From NCBI RefSeq assembly GCF_036014015.1, contig NZ_CP107905.1:6572001-6636000 (forward strand): a DNA stretch of 64,000 nucleotides, read 5' to 3'. A program made the position numbers and the translations under genes. Numbering within the stretch: the stretch's first letter is position 1; each line of letters starts with the position of its first letter. The notes beneath the pieces are model-generated. The model had not been told where the DNA came from and made no database searches. It worked only from the letters and a program-made list of their open reading frames with translations. This stretch comes from Streptomyces sp. NBC_00457. Lineage in GTDB: Bacteria > Actinomycetota > Actinomycetes > Streptomycetales > Streptomycetaceae. Shown in pieces: positions 1-9,807 of the stretch.

Positions 1-549
1 GCGGAGGCCGTCGACAAGGCCGCCGATCTGCTGCCGGACATCGTCCTGATGGACGTACGGATGCCCAAGCGGGGCGGGATCGAGGCGTGCACCTCGATCA
101 AGGAAGTGGCCCCCAGTGCCAAAATCATCATGCTGACCATCAGCGATGAGGAAGCCGATCTCTACGAGGCCATCAAGGCGGGCGCGACCGGTTATCTCCT
201 CAAGGAGATCTCGACGGACGAGGTGGCCACCGCCATTCGCGCGGTGGCCGACGGGCAGTCGCAGATCAGCCCTTCCATGGCGTCGAAGCTGCTGACCGAG
301 TTCAAGTCGATGATCCAGCGGACCGACGAGCGCCGGCTGGTGCCTGCGCCGCGGCTTACGGACCGCGAGCTGGAAGTGCTCAAGCTCGTCGCCACGGGGA
401 TGAACAACCGCGATATCGCCAAGGAGTTGTTCATCTCCGAGAACACCGTGAAGAACCATGTGCGCAACATCCTGGAGAAGCTGCAGCTGCACTCCAGGAT
501 GGAAGCGGTCGTGTATGCGATGCGGGAGAAGATCCTCGAGATCCGCTGA
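1..549 (+). CDS. LuxR/NarL-family response regulator, 5' end outside the window
   Basis: The reading frame is open from base 1, so the gene starts upstream. The visible part has the receiver-domain phospho-acceptor region (LMDVRMP, with the Asp of MDV as the likely phosphorylation site), the later receiver segment ending in GYLLKE with the conserved Lys, and a C-terminal LuxR/GerE helix-turn-helix (LTDRELEVLKLVATGMNNRDIAKEL and the recognition helix SENTVKNHVRNIL). This is a NarL-type DNA-binding response regulator that would be phosphorylated by a sensor kinase not present here. It converges with the next gene, with only 3 bp between stop codons. The target genes cannot be told from this fragment. 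Confidence 0.93.
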   Translation, partial: AEAVDKAADLLPDIVLMDVRMPKRGGIEACTSIKEVAPSAKIIMLTISDEEADLYEAIKAGATGYLLKEISTDEVATAIRAVADGQSQISPSMASKLLTEFKSMIQRTDERRLVPAPRLTDRELEVLKLVATGMNNRDIAKELFISENTVKNHVRNILEKLQLHSRMEAVVYAMREKILEIR

Positions 550-552
550 CGA

Positions 553-1755
553 TCACGCCAGTATGCGGGTGAGTTCCCTTGTGAGGGGCTCGCGCAGTTC
601 CGGGGCGTCCACGCGCTCCACGCGTACGTCCGTGCAGTCGACCCAGCTTGCCGCCTCGGCCAGGGCCTGGGCGACGGCCGGGACTGCTTTCGGGCCGTCC
701 AGGGTGACCTGCTTGGCCACCAGGGTGCGGCCGTCGCGGGCCGGGTCGACGCGGCCGACGAGGCGGCCTCCTGCCAGGACCGGCATCGCGAAATAGCCGT
801 ACACGCGCTTCGGCTTGGGGACGTAGGCCTCCAGGCGGTGGGTGAAGCCGAAGATCCGCTCGGTGCGTGCCCGTTCCCAGATCAGTGAGTCGAAGGGGGA
901 CAGGAGCGTGGTGCGGTGGCGGCTGCGTGGAGGGGTCTCCAGGGCCGCCGGGTCGGCCCAGGCCGGTTTGCCCCAGCCCTCGACCGTGACCGGGACCAGG
1001 CCCGACTCGGCGATCACCGCATCGACCTGGTCGCCCTTGAGGCGGTGGTAGTCGGCGATGTCCGCGCGGGTGCCGACGCCCAGGGACTGGCCGGCGAGGC
1101 GGACCAGTCTGCGGAGGCACTCGGTGTCGTCGAGGTCGTCGTGCAGCAGGGTGTCCGGGATCGCGCGTTCGGCCAGGTCGTAGACACGCTTCCAGCCGCG
1201 GCGTGACACGCAGACCACCTCGCCGTGCATCAGGGCGCGCTCCACGGCGACCTTGGCGCCGGACCAGTCCCACCACTCGCTGGTCCTCTTCGCGCCGCCC
1301 AACTCCGTGGCGGTGAGGGGGCCTTCCGCTTGCAGCTGCTTGATCACCTGGTCGTAGGTGCCGTCCGGGAGTTCGTGGTTCCAGTGCGGGCGGTTGCGGT
1401 AGGCGCGGCGGCGGAAGGCGAAGTGGGGCCACTCCTCGATGGGGAGTATGCAGGCGGCGTGGGACCAGTATTCGAAGGCGTGCGGTTGTGCTGGACGGGC
1501 GGTGTCGGATGCGGGCGTCCAGTAGGCGCTCTCGATGGTTTTGCGGCTCACCGCGCCCAGGCGGGCGTACGGGATGAGTTCGTGGGAGCGGGCCAGGACC
1601 GAGATGGTGTCGAGTTGGACCGCGCCGAGGTGGCGGAGGAGGCCGCGGACGCCGGAGCGGCGGTCGGGGGCGCCGATGAAGCCCTGGGCGCGGAGGGCGA
1701 GGCGGCGGGCGTCGTCTGCGGAGAGTTCCGTGCTCGGGCGCGGGAGGGTCGTCAT
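553..1755 (-). CDS. YcaQ-like winged-helix protein (putative interstrand-crosslink DNA glycosylase family)
   Basis: 400 aa. The N-terminal part carries the family signature region LSADDARRLALRAQGF followed by QLDTISVLARSHEL, which matches the QxD motif described for YcaQ/AlkX-type glycosylases. The rest is the winged-helix fold of the HTH_42 (old DUF1006) family. Known members unhook interstrand crosslinks; the role here is inferred from family membership only. ATG start, with the upstream side facing a repeat-rich gap. It is convergent with the response regulator and looks monocistronic. Confidence 0.85.
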   Translation of the reverse strand: MTTLPRPSTELSADDARRLALRAQGFIGAPDRRSGVRGLLRHLGAVQLDTISVLARSHELIPYARLGAVSRKTIESAYWTPASDTARPAQPHAFEYWSHAACILPIEEWPHFAFRRRAYRNRPHWNHELPDGTYDQVIKQLQAEGPLTATELGGAKRTSEWWDWSGAKVAVERALMHGEVVCVSRRGWKRVYDLAERAIPDTLLHDDLDDTECLRRLVRLAGQSLGVGTRADIADYHRLKGDQVDAVIAESGLVPVTVEGWGKPAWADPAALETPPRSRHRTTLLSPFDSLIWERARTERIFGFTHRLEAYVPKPKRVYGYFAMPVLAGGRLVGRVDPARDGRTLVAKQVTLDGPKAVPAVAQALAEAASWVDCTDVRVERVDAPELREPLTRELTRILA

Positions 1756-1847
1756 GGTTCCGCACGATAGGGGTTGGGTCTGACAGTGGGGTGTGAGCTG
1801 CCGGTTTGTTGTGTGGGTGCCCGGCGTGGGTGCGGGCCTCGCGGTGT

Positions 1848-1948
1848 TTCGCCCCCGCCGCCCCTACCCGTCCCATCCCTGGTGGCTGCGCCCCCAGACC
1901 CCCGCTTCGGCCTGAACGGCCTCGTCCTCAAACGCCGGACGGGCTGAA
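1848..1948. repeat. Short copy of a two-ended intergenic repeat element
   Basis: About 101 bp. The left end (1848-1878) begins TTCGCCCCCGCCGCCCCTAC and the right end (1918-1948) ends AACGCCGGACGGGCTGAA. Both ends recur, nearly identical and in the same orientation, at 32021-32051 and 32476-32505, where the interior is about five times longer. The interior here is GC-rich and not tandemly repeated. No open frame across it looks genuine. Confidence 0.75.
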
Positions 1949-2255
1949 AGCGCGGACCGGCGCCCAGAGGTGAGGCGCCCCCAGTGGGTGGGTGGGGGTT
2001 GGGGATGGCCGTTCTCGTCGTCAAACGCCGGGCGGGCTGGAATGCGTGGACTGGTGCCGGGAAGTGGGGCGCCCCCAGTGGGTGGGTGGGGGTTGGGGAT
2101 GGCCGTTCTCGTCCTCAAGCGCCGGGCGGGCTGGAATGCGTGGACTGGTGTCGAGAGGTGAGGCGCCCCCAGTGGGTGGGTGGGGGTTGGCATGGCCGTT
2201 CTCGTCGTCAAATGCGGAGGTGCTGGATGATGCGGATCGGCGTGGGGAGGGACCG
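1949..2255. repeat. 94-bp direct repeats derived from the right end of the 1848-1948 element
   Basis: Units starting GGCGCCCCCAGTGGGTGG lie at 1974, 2068 and 2162, an exact 94-bp period. Each unit contains a diverged version of the right-end motif (TCAAACGCCGGGCGGGCTGG). A half unit at 1918-1973 precedes them. The last unit decays after about 2212. The remaining gap to 2381 is G/T-rich low-complexity sequence in which I see nothing functional. Confidence 0.8.
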
Positions 2256-2381
2256 GAGCGGCTGGATGGCGGCGACCGGTCCCGAGGAGTGAGTTGGCCC
2301 GGCGGGTGCGTGGGTAGGGGGTTGTTCTCGTGCCCGGATGCCGGGTGGGGTGGATGGTGTTGGGCGGTGGGGGTGTCGTCG

Positions 2382-2966
2382 TCAGTGGGTGGGTGGGGTG
2401 GGGGGTGTTGGTAGGTAGGGGGCTGTTGAGGGGAGGCCCAGGTCTGAGGGGAGTAGGGAGCCGATCCAGCAGTCTCGGCGTACGCCCTTGTTGTTGAGGG
2501 CGGAGCGGAGGGTGCCTTCGATGGTGAAGCCGGCGCGTTCGGCGACGGCGCGGGAGGCTGTGTTGCCTACTTCGGCTCGCCACTCGATGCGGTCGACGGA
2601 GACATGGGTGAAGGCCCAGCGGGCGGCGGTGAGGGTGGCCTCGGTGATGTAGCCGTTGCCGCGGTGGTGCTTTGTGGCCCAGTAACCGATCTCGGCCACG
2701 CCCAGGGAGCGGATGGTGATGCTGAGCATGCCGACCAACTCCCCTTCGGGGAGGAAGGCGCCGAAGGTGAACATGGAACCGTTCGCCCAGCCGTCCGGAG
2801 CGAGGTGTTCCGTGAAGCTCTCGGCGTGTTCGGGGAGGTAGGGCGAGGGGATCGTGGTCCAGCGCTGGATCTCGGGGTCCTGGGCGGCGGCGAACACGGC
2901 GTCCGTGTCCTGCGGACCGACCGTGCGCAGGACGAGACGGCCGGTGGTCAGCGTGGCGGGTTCCAT
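2382..2966 (-). CDS. GNAT-family N-acetyltransferase (RimJ/RimL type)
   Basis: 194 aa, starting MEPATLTTGRLVLR. This opening (TxRLxLR) is typical of RimJ/RimL-like N-acetyltransferases. The acetyl-CoA pyrophosphate-binding segment is visible as RGNGYITEA after IGYWATK, followed by VGNTASRAVAERAGF, the usual asparagine/alanine-rich motif B. The open frame continues far upstream antisense to secA with no stop, but that part is a GC-bias artefact; I chose the ATG at 2966 because family homology starts there. The C-terminal 20 residues are Pro/Thr-rich and run into low-complexity sequence. The substrate is unknown. The gene is divergent from secA, with 279 bp between starts. Confidence 0.85.
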   Translation of the reverse strand: MEPATLTTGRLVLRTVGPQDTDAVFAAAQDPEIQRWTTIPSPYLPEHAESFTEHLAPDGWANGSMFTFGAFLPEGELVGMLSITIRSLGVAEIGYWATKHHRGNGYITEATLTAARWAFTHVSVDRIEWRAEVGNTASRAVAERAGFTIEGTLRSALNNKGVRRDCWIGSLLPSDLGLPSTAPYLPTPPTPPTH

Positions 2967-3245
2967 CCGGTGATTCTGGTCGGAGTCTCGACGAAGACGC
3001 CATCTTTTCGCGGTGCGTGAGCAGGCGATCACAGTTCGCGCAATTCGTCGGCGCGACGCGGCACCATCCGTGGGCCCCGGCCGTTGTCCCCTATTGAAGA
3101 GTATTGAAGAGTTGTGCAGCAGCGGACAGTCGCAGTCACGGCAGGCCTCCCGGCGTGCCGGGGTCCTCGCATACGATGGCCGTTGCTCAGTCAAGTCAAA
3201 TGAAACCGACCGTCCCAGGCCCGACCGGCAAGGAGACCAACCCCC

Positions 3246-6065
<2,820 letters not shown>

Positions 6066-6128
6066 CGGGCGCTTCGCGAGAGTGGCAGCGGCTGTGATGG
6101 CTGCTCCATGAGCGAGGCGGAGTGATGA

Positions 6129-6159
6129 GGGGCCGGGCATCCTGAGGGTGCCCGGCCCC
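6129..6159 (+). terminator. secA terminator hairpin
   Basis: Perfect 11-bp stem (GGGGCCGGGCA at 6129-6139 pairing with 6149-6159) with a 9-nt loop. There is no U-tract, as is usual in Streptomyces. It is the first member of the tandem array that follows. Confidence 0.7.
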
Positions 6160-6283
6160 TCGTTGTGGGCGGGCATCCTGAGGGTGCCCGGCCTCTCGTT
6201 GTGGGCGGGCATCTCGAGGGTGCCCGGCCTCTCGTTATGGGCGGGGCATCCTGAGGGTGCCCGCGGCCCCTCGCTGTGGGCGG
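6137..6283. repeat. Four tandem 36-bp copies of the secA terminator arm
   Basis: Units begin GCATCCTGAGGGTGCCCGGC at 6137, 6173 and 6209 (exact 36-bp period), with a slightly longer fourth copy from 6245. Each copy retains the GGGCA...TGCCC hairpin. The array fills the convergent gap between secA and the Rv3235-like gene, so it looks like amplification of a terminator. Confidence 0.8.
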
Positions 6284-6286
6284 GCT

Positions 6287-6829
6287 TCAGTCGTCGTCCG
6301 GCTCCGGTGTGCGTGGGCCGTCGAGTTCCAGCGCGGTGCAGCGCCAGCGCAGGTCCGGGCCCTTCTCCAGGCGGAAGGCCATGGCGCGCAGTTCGTCACC
6401 GGCGCCGATGCGGGCAAAGGCCTCGACGGCGCCGGCGTGGACGATGTAGTAGCCGATGTCGCGGACGACGGGGCGCGTGCCGCGGGTGCGCAGGAGACCG
6501 TGTTCCGCGAGCCGGGCCAGTTCGTCGTAGGCGCGGCCCGCGGTGTGGCCCAGCATCCAGTGGACGGGGCGCTGGCCGCTCAGGACGAGCAGCAGGCGGT
6601 CGGCGAAGACGTCGGTGGGCCGTGGGCGCGGGGCGGGCCTGGGCGGGGTCTGGGGCGGTACGGCGGGAGGCGCGGTGACGGAGGTCGTACGCGCCTCGGT
6701 GCGCGTCCTCGTGCGCGATGCCGTGCCGCCCGATGTGCGGGGCGGGGTGCCGCCGGGGCGGCGGGTGTCACGGCGGCCGGGAGGGCGAGTGCCCGCGTCG
6801 TGGTTCGCCCTGGTCATGACCTTGTTCAT
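6287..6829 (-). CDS. Rv3235-like family protein
   Basis: 180 aa from ATG 6829 (MNKVMTRANHD), with a GGGGAC ribosome site 3-8 nt upstream. An ATG at 6817 is an alternative. Residues 1 to about 75 are Arg/Pro/Thr-rich and probably disordered. The C-terminal half (FADRLLLVLSGQRPVHWMLG, then RAYDELARLAEHG) resembles the actinobacterial Rv3235 family that is commonly found near secA. No biochemical function is established for the family as far as I know. It is convergent with secA and divergent from the DUF6912-like gene. Confidence 0.75.
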   Translation of the reverse strand: MNKVMTRANHDAGTRPPGRRDTRRPGGTPPRTSGGTASRTRTRTEARTTSVTAPPAVPPQTPPRPAPRPRPTDVFADRLLLVLSGQRPVHWMLGHTAGRAYDELARLAEHGLLRTRGTRPVVRDIGYYIVHAGAVEAFARIGAGDELRAMAFRLEKGPDLRWRCTALELDGPRTPEPDDD

Positions 6830-7156
6830 GAGTGTCCCCGCTCGGTGGGCCCGGGGGTACCGGGCAGTAACTTGCTGGTGGGGATCTTGTACGGGGCCGC
6901 GGACGGCGAGGGCAAGGCAGCCGCGGTCCGCGCCGAGGTGGTCGCACGGTTCACTTATCCGGGTGATCCAGAGCTGTCCAGGACCGTGATCTCGCGGGTG
7001 CACCGGGTGAGTTCCGGGCGCGAGGTGGACGCCTCCCGAGGCAAGGGCGGGAACCCGAAAGGGGACGCCCGCACGTATCCTGAAGGCCCCCGGGAGACGC
7101 GGGACTCGCTCTTCCCGGGATCACTGCGGAGCCCTCGACCACGAAAGCGGCCAGCC
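6830..7156. other. Divergent intergenic region between the Rv3235-like and DUF6912-like genes
   Basis: 327 bp without a convincing gene. It must hold promoters for both flanking genes. A TATCCT -10-like hexamer sits at 7076-7081, about 75 bp before the plus-strand start. I see no palindrome or RNA gene. Confidence 0.45.
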
Positions 7157-7672
7157 ATGCGCGTCTACGTCCCTCTGACCCTCTCCGGTCTCGCCGAGGC
7201 GTACAAGACGGGTGAGTTGGGAGACGGGCCGTTCGTCGCCTACGCCGTCACGCCCGGGTTGCGCGAGTGGTACCTCTCCGACGACATCGAGGAGCTCGAG
7301 TACGCGGCGCTCAGCCGGGCCGCGCTGGCCTCGCTGCGGCTGCTGGCGGCCGACCCCGGGGCGGTACGGCGCCGGGTCGTGGTCGCCGTCGACGTACCCG
7401 AGGGCGCCGCGGTGGCCGACCCCGACCGGGGGCTCGATCCCTCGGTGCTGGGGGAGGTGCGGATCGGCGGGGCCGTATCGCTGGCCAAGGCCGCGTCGGT
7501 GCATGTCGACGCCGACGACGCGGAGGCGGACGTGGCCGCCGCGGCGGAGGCGCTCCAGGCGGCGGACGCCGGTGACGACGACGCGCAGTTCGTCGTGGAC
7601 GGGGCCGAGGATCACGAGCTGCTGTGGTTCGCCAGGCAGGAGATTCCGAATCTGGTGGGGCTGGGGGACTGA
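7157..7672 (+). CDS. DUF6912-like conserved actinobacterial protein
   Basis: 171 aa starting MRVYVPLTLSGLAEAYKTGE. It has an acidic, alanine-rich composition with an alternating hydrophobic pattern (RRRVVVAVDVPEGAAV) that suggests a small alpha/beta protein. It ends LLWFARQEIPNLVGLGD. The sequence resembles a family conserved next to secA and Rv3235-like genes in Streptomyces. No catalytic motif, signal peptide or membrane segment is visible, and the function is unknown. I chose the ATG at 7157 because conserved sequence starts there; the frame is open further upstream only through high GC. Confidence 0.8.
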   Translation: MRVYVPLTLSGLAEAYKTGELGDGPFVAYAVTPGLREWYLSDDIEELEYAALSRAALASLRLLAADPGAVRRRVVVAVDVPEGAAVADPDRGLDPSVLGEVRIGGAVSLAKAASVHVDADDAEADVAAAAEALQAADAGDDDAQFVVDGAEDHELLWFARQEIPNLVGLGD

Positions 7673-7685
7673 CGCCGCCCTTCTC

Positions 7686-7712
7686 TTGATTGTCAGTGGT
7701 GGCGGGTACGGT
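7686..7712 (+). promoter_or_regulatory. Probable leaderless promoter of the HAD hydrolase gene
   Basis: TTGATT (7686-7691) and TACGGT (7707-7712) are separated by 15 bp. The -10-like box ends 7 nt before the ATG at 7720 and no Shine-Dalgarno sequence is present, so transcription probably starts at the start codon. Confidence 0.5.
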
Positions 7713-7719
7713 TTTTGCC

Positions 7720-8385
7720 ATGGGGATGCAGACGGACGCGCACATTGTCTGGGACTGGAACGGGACGCTGTTCCACGACAACGAAGCGATCATCGGGGCG
7801 ACGAACGCGGCTTTCGGCGAGCTGGGGCTCGCCCCGATCACGATGGAGGAGTACCGGTCGCTGTACTGCGTGCCGGTGCCGAAGTTCTACGAGCGGCTGC
7901 TGGGGCGGCTGCCGACCGAGGACGAGTGGTTGGTCATGGACGAGACCTTCCATCGGTACTACGCCGAGCACCGGGTGACGTGCGGGCTCACCGAGGGTGT
8001 CGCCGAACTGCTGGAGAGCTGGCGGTCGGCGGGGCGCAGCCAGTCGCTTCTCAGCATGTACGTCCATGACGAACTCGTCCCGCTGGTGCGGGGGTTCGGG
8101 ATCGAGCCGCACTTCATACGGGTCGACGGGCGGACCGGGCCGTCCGGGGGCAGCAAGGCCGAGCACATGGAGCGGCACGTCGCGGCGCTCGCCGGTGTGG
8201 ACCCCGCTCGTACGGTGGTGATCGGGGATGCCGCGGATGACGCGCTGGCGGCGCGTCATGTGGGGGCGCGGGCCGTGCTGTACACCGGGGGGTCGCACAG
8301 CCGGGCGAGTCTTGAGGAGACGGGGGTGCCGGTGGTGGACACGTTGGGGGAGGCGGTCGCGGTGGCGGAGCGGTTGGCCGCGTGA
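7720..8385 (+). CDS. HAD-superfamily phosphatase
   Basis: 221 aa. HAD motif I is DWNGTLF (residues about 9-15) in the D-x-N-G-T form, with the first Asp as the expected nucleophile. Motif II is near LLSMYVH, a Lys is found in GGSKAEH, and motif IV is VIGDAADDALAA. The family is phosphoglycolate-phosphatase-like; the substrate is not predictable. I chose ATG 7720, directly downstream of a -10-like box, over the TTG at 7690. It is convergent with the PfpI gene; the 60-bp gap holds short GGTGGCTCAG repeats. Confidence 0.88.
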   Translation: MGMQTDAHIVWDWNGTLFHDNEAIIGATNAAFGELGLAPITMEEYRSLYCVPVPKFYERLLGRLPTEDEWLVMDETFHRYYAEHRVTCGLTEGVAELLESWRSAGRSQSLLSMYVHDELVPLVRGFGIEPHFIRVDGRTGPSGGSKAEHMERHVAALAGVDPARTVVIGDAADDALAARHVGARAVLYTGGSHSRASLEETGVPVVDTLGEAVAVAERLAA

Positions 8386-8445
8386 CGCCTGCGGCGGGCG
8401 TGCGGGTGGGGGTGGGTGCTCAGGTGGGTGGCTCAGGTGGGTGGC

Positions 8446-9012
8446 TCAGGTTGCCGGGGCCTTTGCGCGGAGGACGGTGAGGAACTCTCGCATCCAGCTG
8501 GGGTGGTCGGGCCAGGCGCGGGAGGAGACGAGGGTGCCGTCCACCACCGCCTCGGTGTCCTGGAAGGTGGCACCGGCGGCCTGCATGTCCGGCTCCAGCG
8601 CCGGATACGCGGTGACGCGGCGGCCCCGGAGGCTGTCTGTCGCGGCGGTGAGGAGGGGGCCGTGGCAGATCTGGGCGACGGGTTTGTCGGCGTCGAAGAA
8701 GGACTTGAGGATCTTGCGGAGTTCGGGGTCGTTGCGGAGGTACTCCGGGGCTCGGCCGCCGGGGATGACGAGGGCGGCGTACTGGCCGGGGTCGACGTCG
8801 GCGAAGGCCAGGTCGGCGGGCCAGGTGTAGCCGGGCTTTTCGGTGTAGGTGTCGAAGCCGGGTTCGAAGTCGTGGACGACGAACTGGAGCTTTTTGCGGG
8901 TGGGGGCGGCGATGTGGACGTCGTAGCCCTCTTCGCGGAGGCGTTGGTAGGGGTACAGGACTTCCAGGGACTCGGCTGCGTCGCCGGTGACGATGAGGAT
9001 CTTGGCCGACAT
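8446..9012 (-). CDS. DJ-1/PfpI-family protein
   Basis: 188 aa starting MSAKILIVTGDAAESLEVLYP. It shows the class I glutamine-amidotransferase-like fold of the PfpI/YhbO group: LVIPGGRAPEYLR, and the nucleophile-elbow Cys in AQICHGPLLTAA. Members act as proteases, glyoxalases or glyoxal-adduct deglycases; which applies here cannot be judged. The ATG at 9012 is where family homology starts, although the frame is open upstream. It is monocistronic and convergent with the HAD gene. Confidence 0.88.
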   Translation of the reverse strand: MSAKILIVTGDAAESLEVLYPYQRLREEGYDVHIAAPTRKKLQFVVHDFEPGFDTYTEKPGYTWPADLAFADVDPGQYAALVIPGGRAPEYLRNDPELRKILKSFFDADKPVAQICHGPLLTAATDSLRGRRVTAYPALEPDMQAAGATFQDTEAVVDGTLVSSRAWPDHPSWMREFLTVLRAKAPAT

Positions 9013-9807
9013 GGGCTGCGCTCCCCTCGAGGGTGGGTTGTGGCTTTGGCGGGTGCGGGTGCGGGTGCTATGGGCAACGTGCCTCGGGGTGGGGGTCTTG
9101 CCAAGGGGGACGGCGGTGGGGGGTTGTTGGGGTGCCGGAGTTTGTGCGGGGTGAGGTGGGTCGTGCGACCCGGCACTGGGGCGGGTGCCGTGGGTTGGGG
9201 CTGGGCAGGGGTAGGTCGCGCGGCCCGGCGCTGACGGGGTGCCGCCTGCGCCCACCCGTGCCGCCCCAGGCAGCACACATGCCCGCAGCTGGGCGGCACG
9301 CATGCCCGCAGCTTGGCGGGACGGGTGCCCGCAGCTTGGCGGGACGGGTGCCTGCTCCCCAGCCTAGGCGTGGCCCCCATACTGTGCAGAACGGCAAACT
9401 TCAGTCCCCGGTTTTGTACACATACGGCTCATGACGGGGGCCCCGGCCGGAGCGATAGCCTGGTGGCGTGATCAGCGCGATAGATCGCGGGGGCCTTGGT
9501 GTCTCCGTTGTGCGCCCGGGGTTCACGGATGACAGCCGTGGCCGGGCGATGGTCGCTGGTCTTCGCGGGTGGGAGGGGGCCGGTGAGGCACCCGGGACGG
9601 CACGTGCACCCGGGGTGCCTGCGGCGCAGAGAGCAGCGTCACACCCCTCGGGCGCGTCGAGAATGGCTGATAACCCCCCGCTCATCTCACCTTGCGGCAT
9701 AGCGTCGAAGCAGACCGGACACCCCGCGTCGAGACGTTACGTCGGAGGGGAAGAGACCGTACTTCCTTCAACGTCACGCAATGGCGCGCGACAGGAGCCA
9801 GAGGACA
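9013..9807. other. 795-bp gap between PfpI and glutamate dehydrogenase genes
   Basis: No convincing gene. The left half is low-complexity G/T-rich sequence, then the 23-bp repeats described separately. The right half (about 9400-9807) should contain the glutamate dehydrogenase promoter; a TAGCCT box occurs near 9458. A 133-codon open frame from 9468 that runs into the dehydrogenase start has no family resemblance, and I do not call it. Confidence 0.5.
9280..9354. repeat. 23-bp tandem repeats with hairpin potential
   Basis: Three units TGCCCGCAGCTTGGCGGGAC (plus three more bases) start at 9280, 9303 and 9326, with a partial fourth at 9349. The first copy is slightly diverged. Each unit can pair CCCGC with GCGGG, so the array could form a series of small stem-loops. 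Confidence 0.75.
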
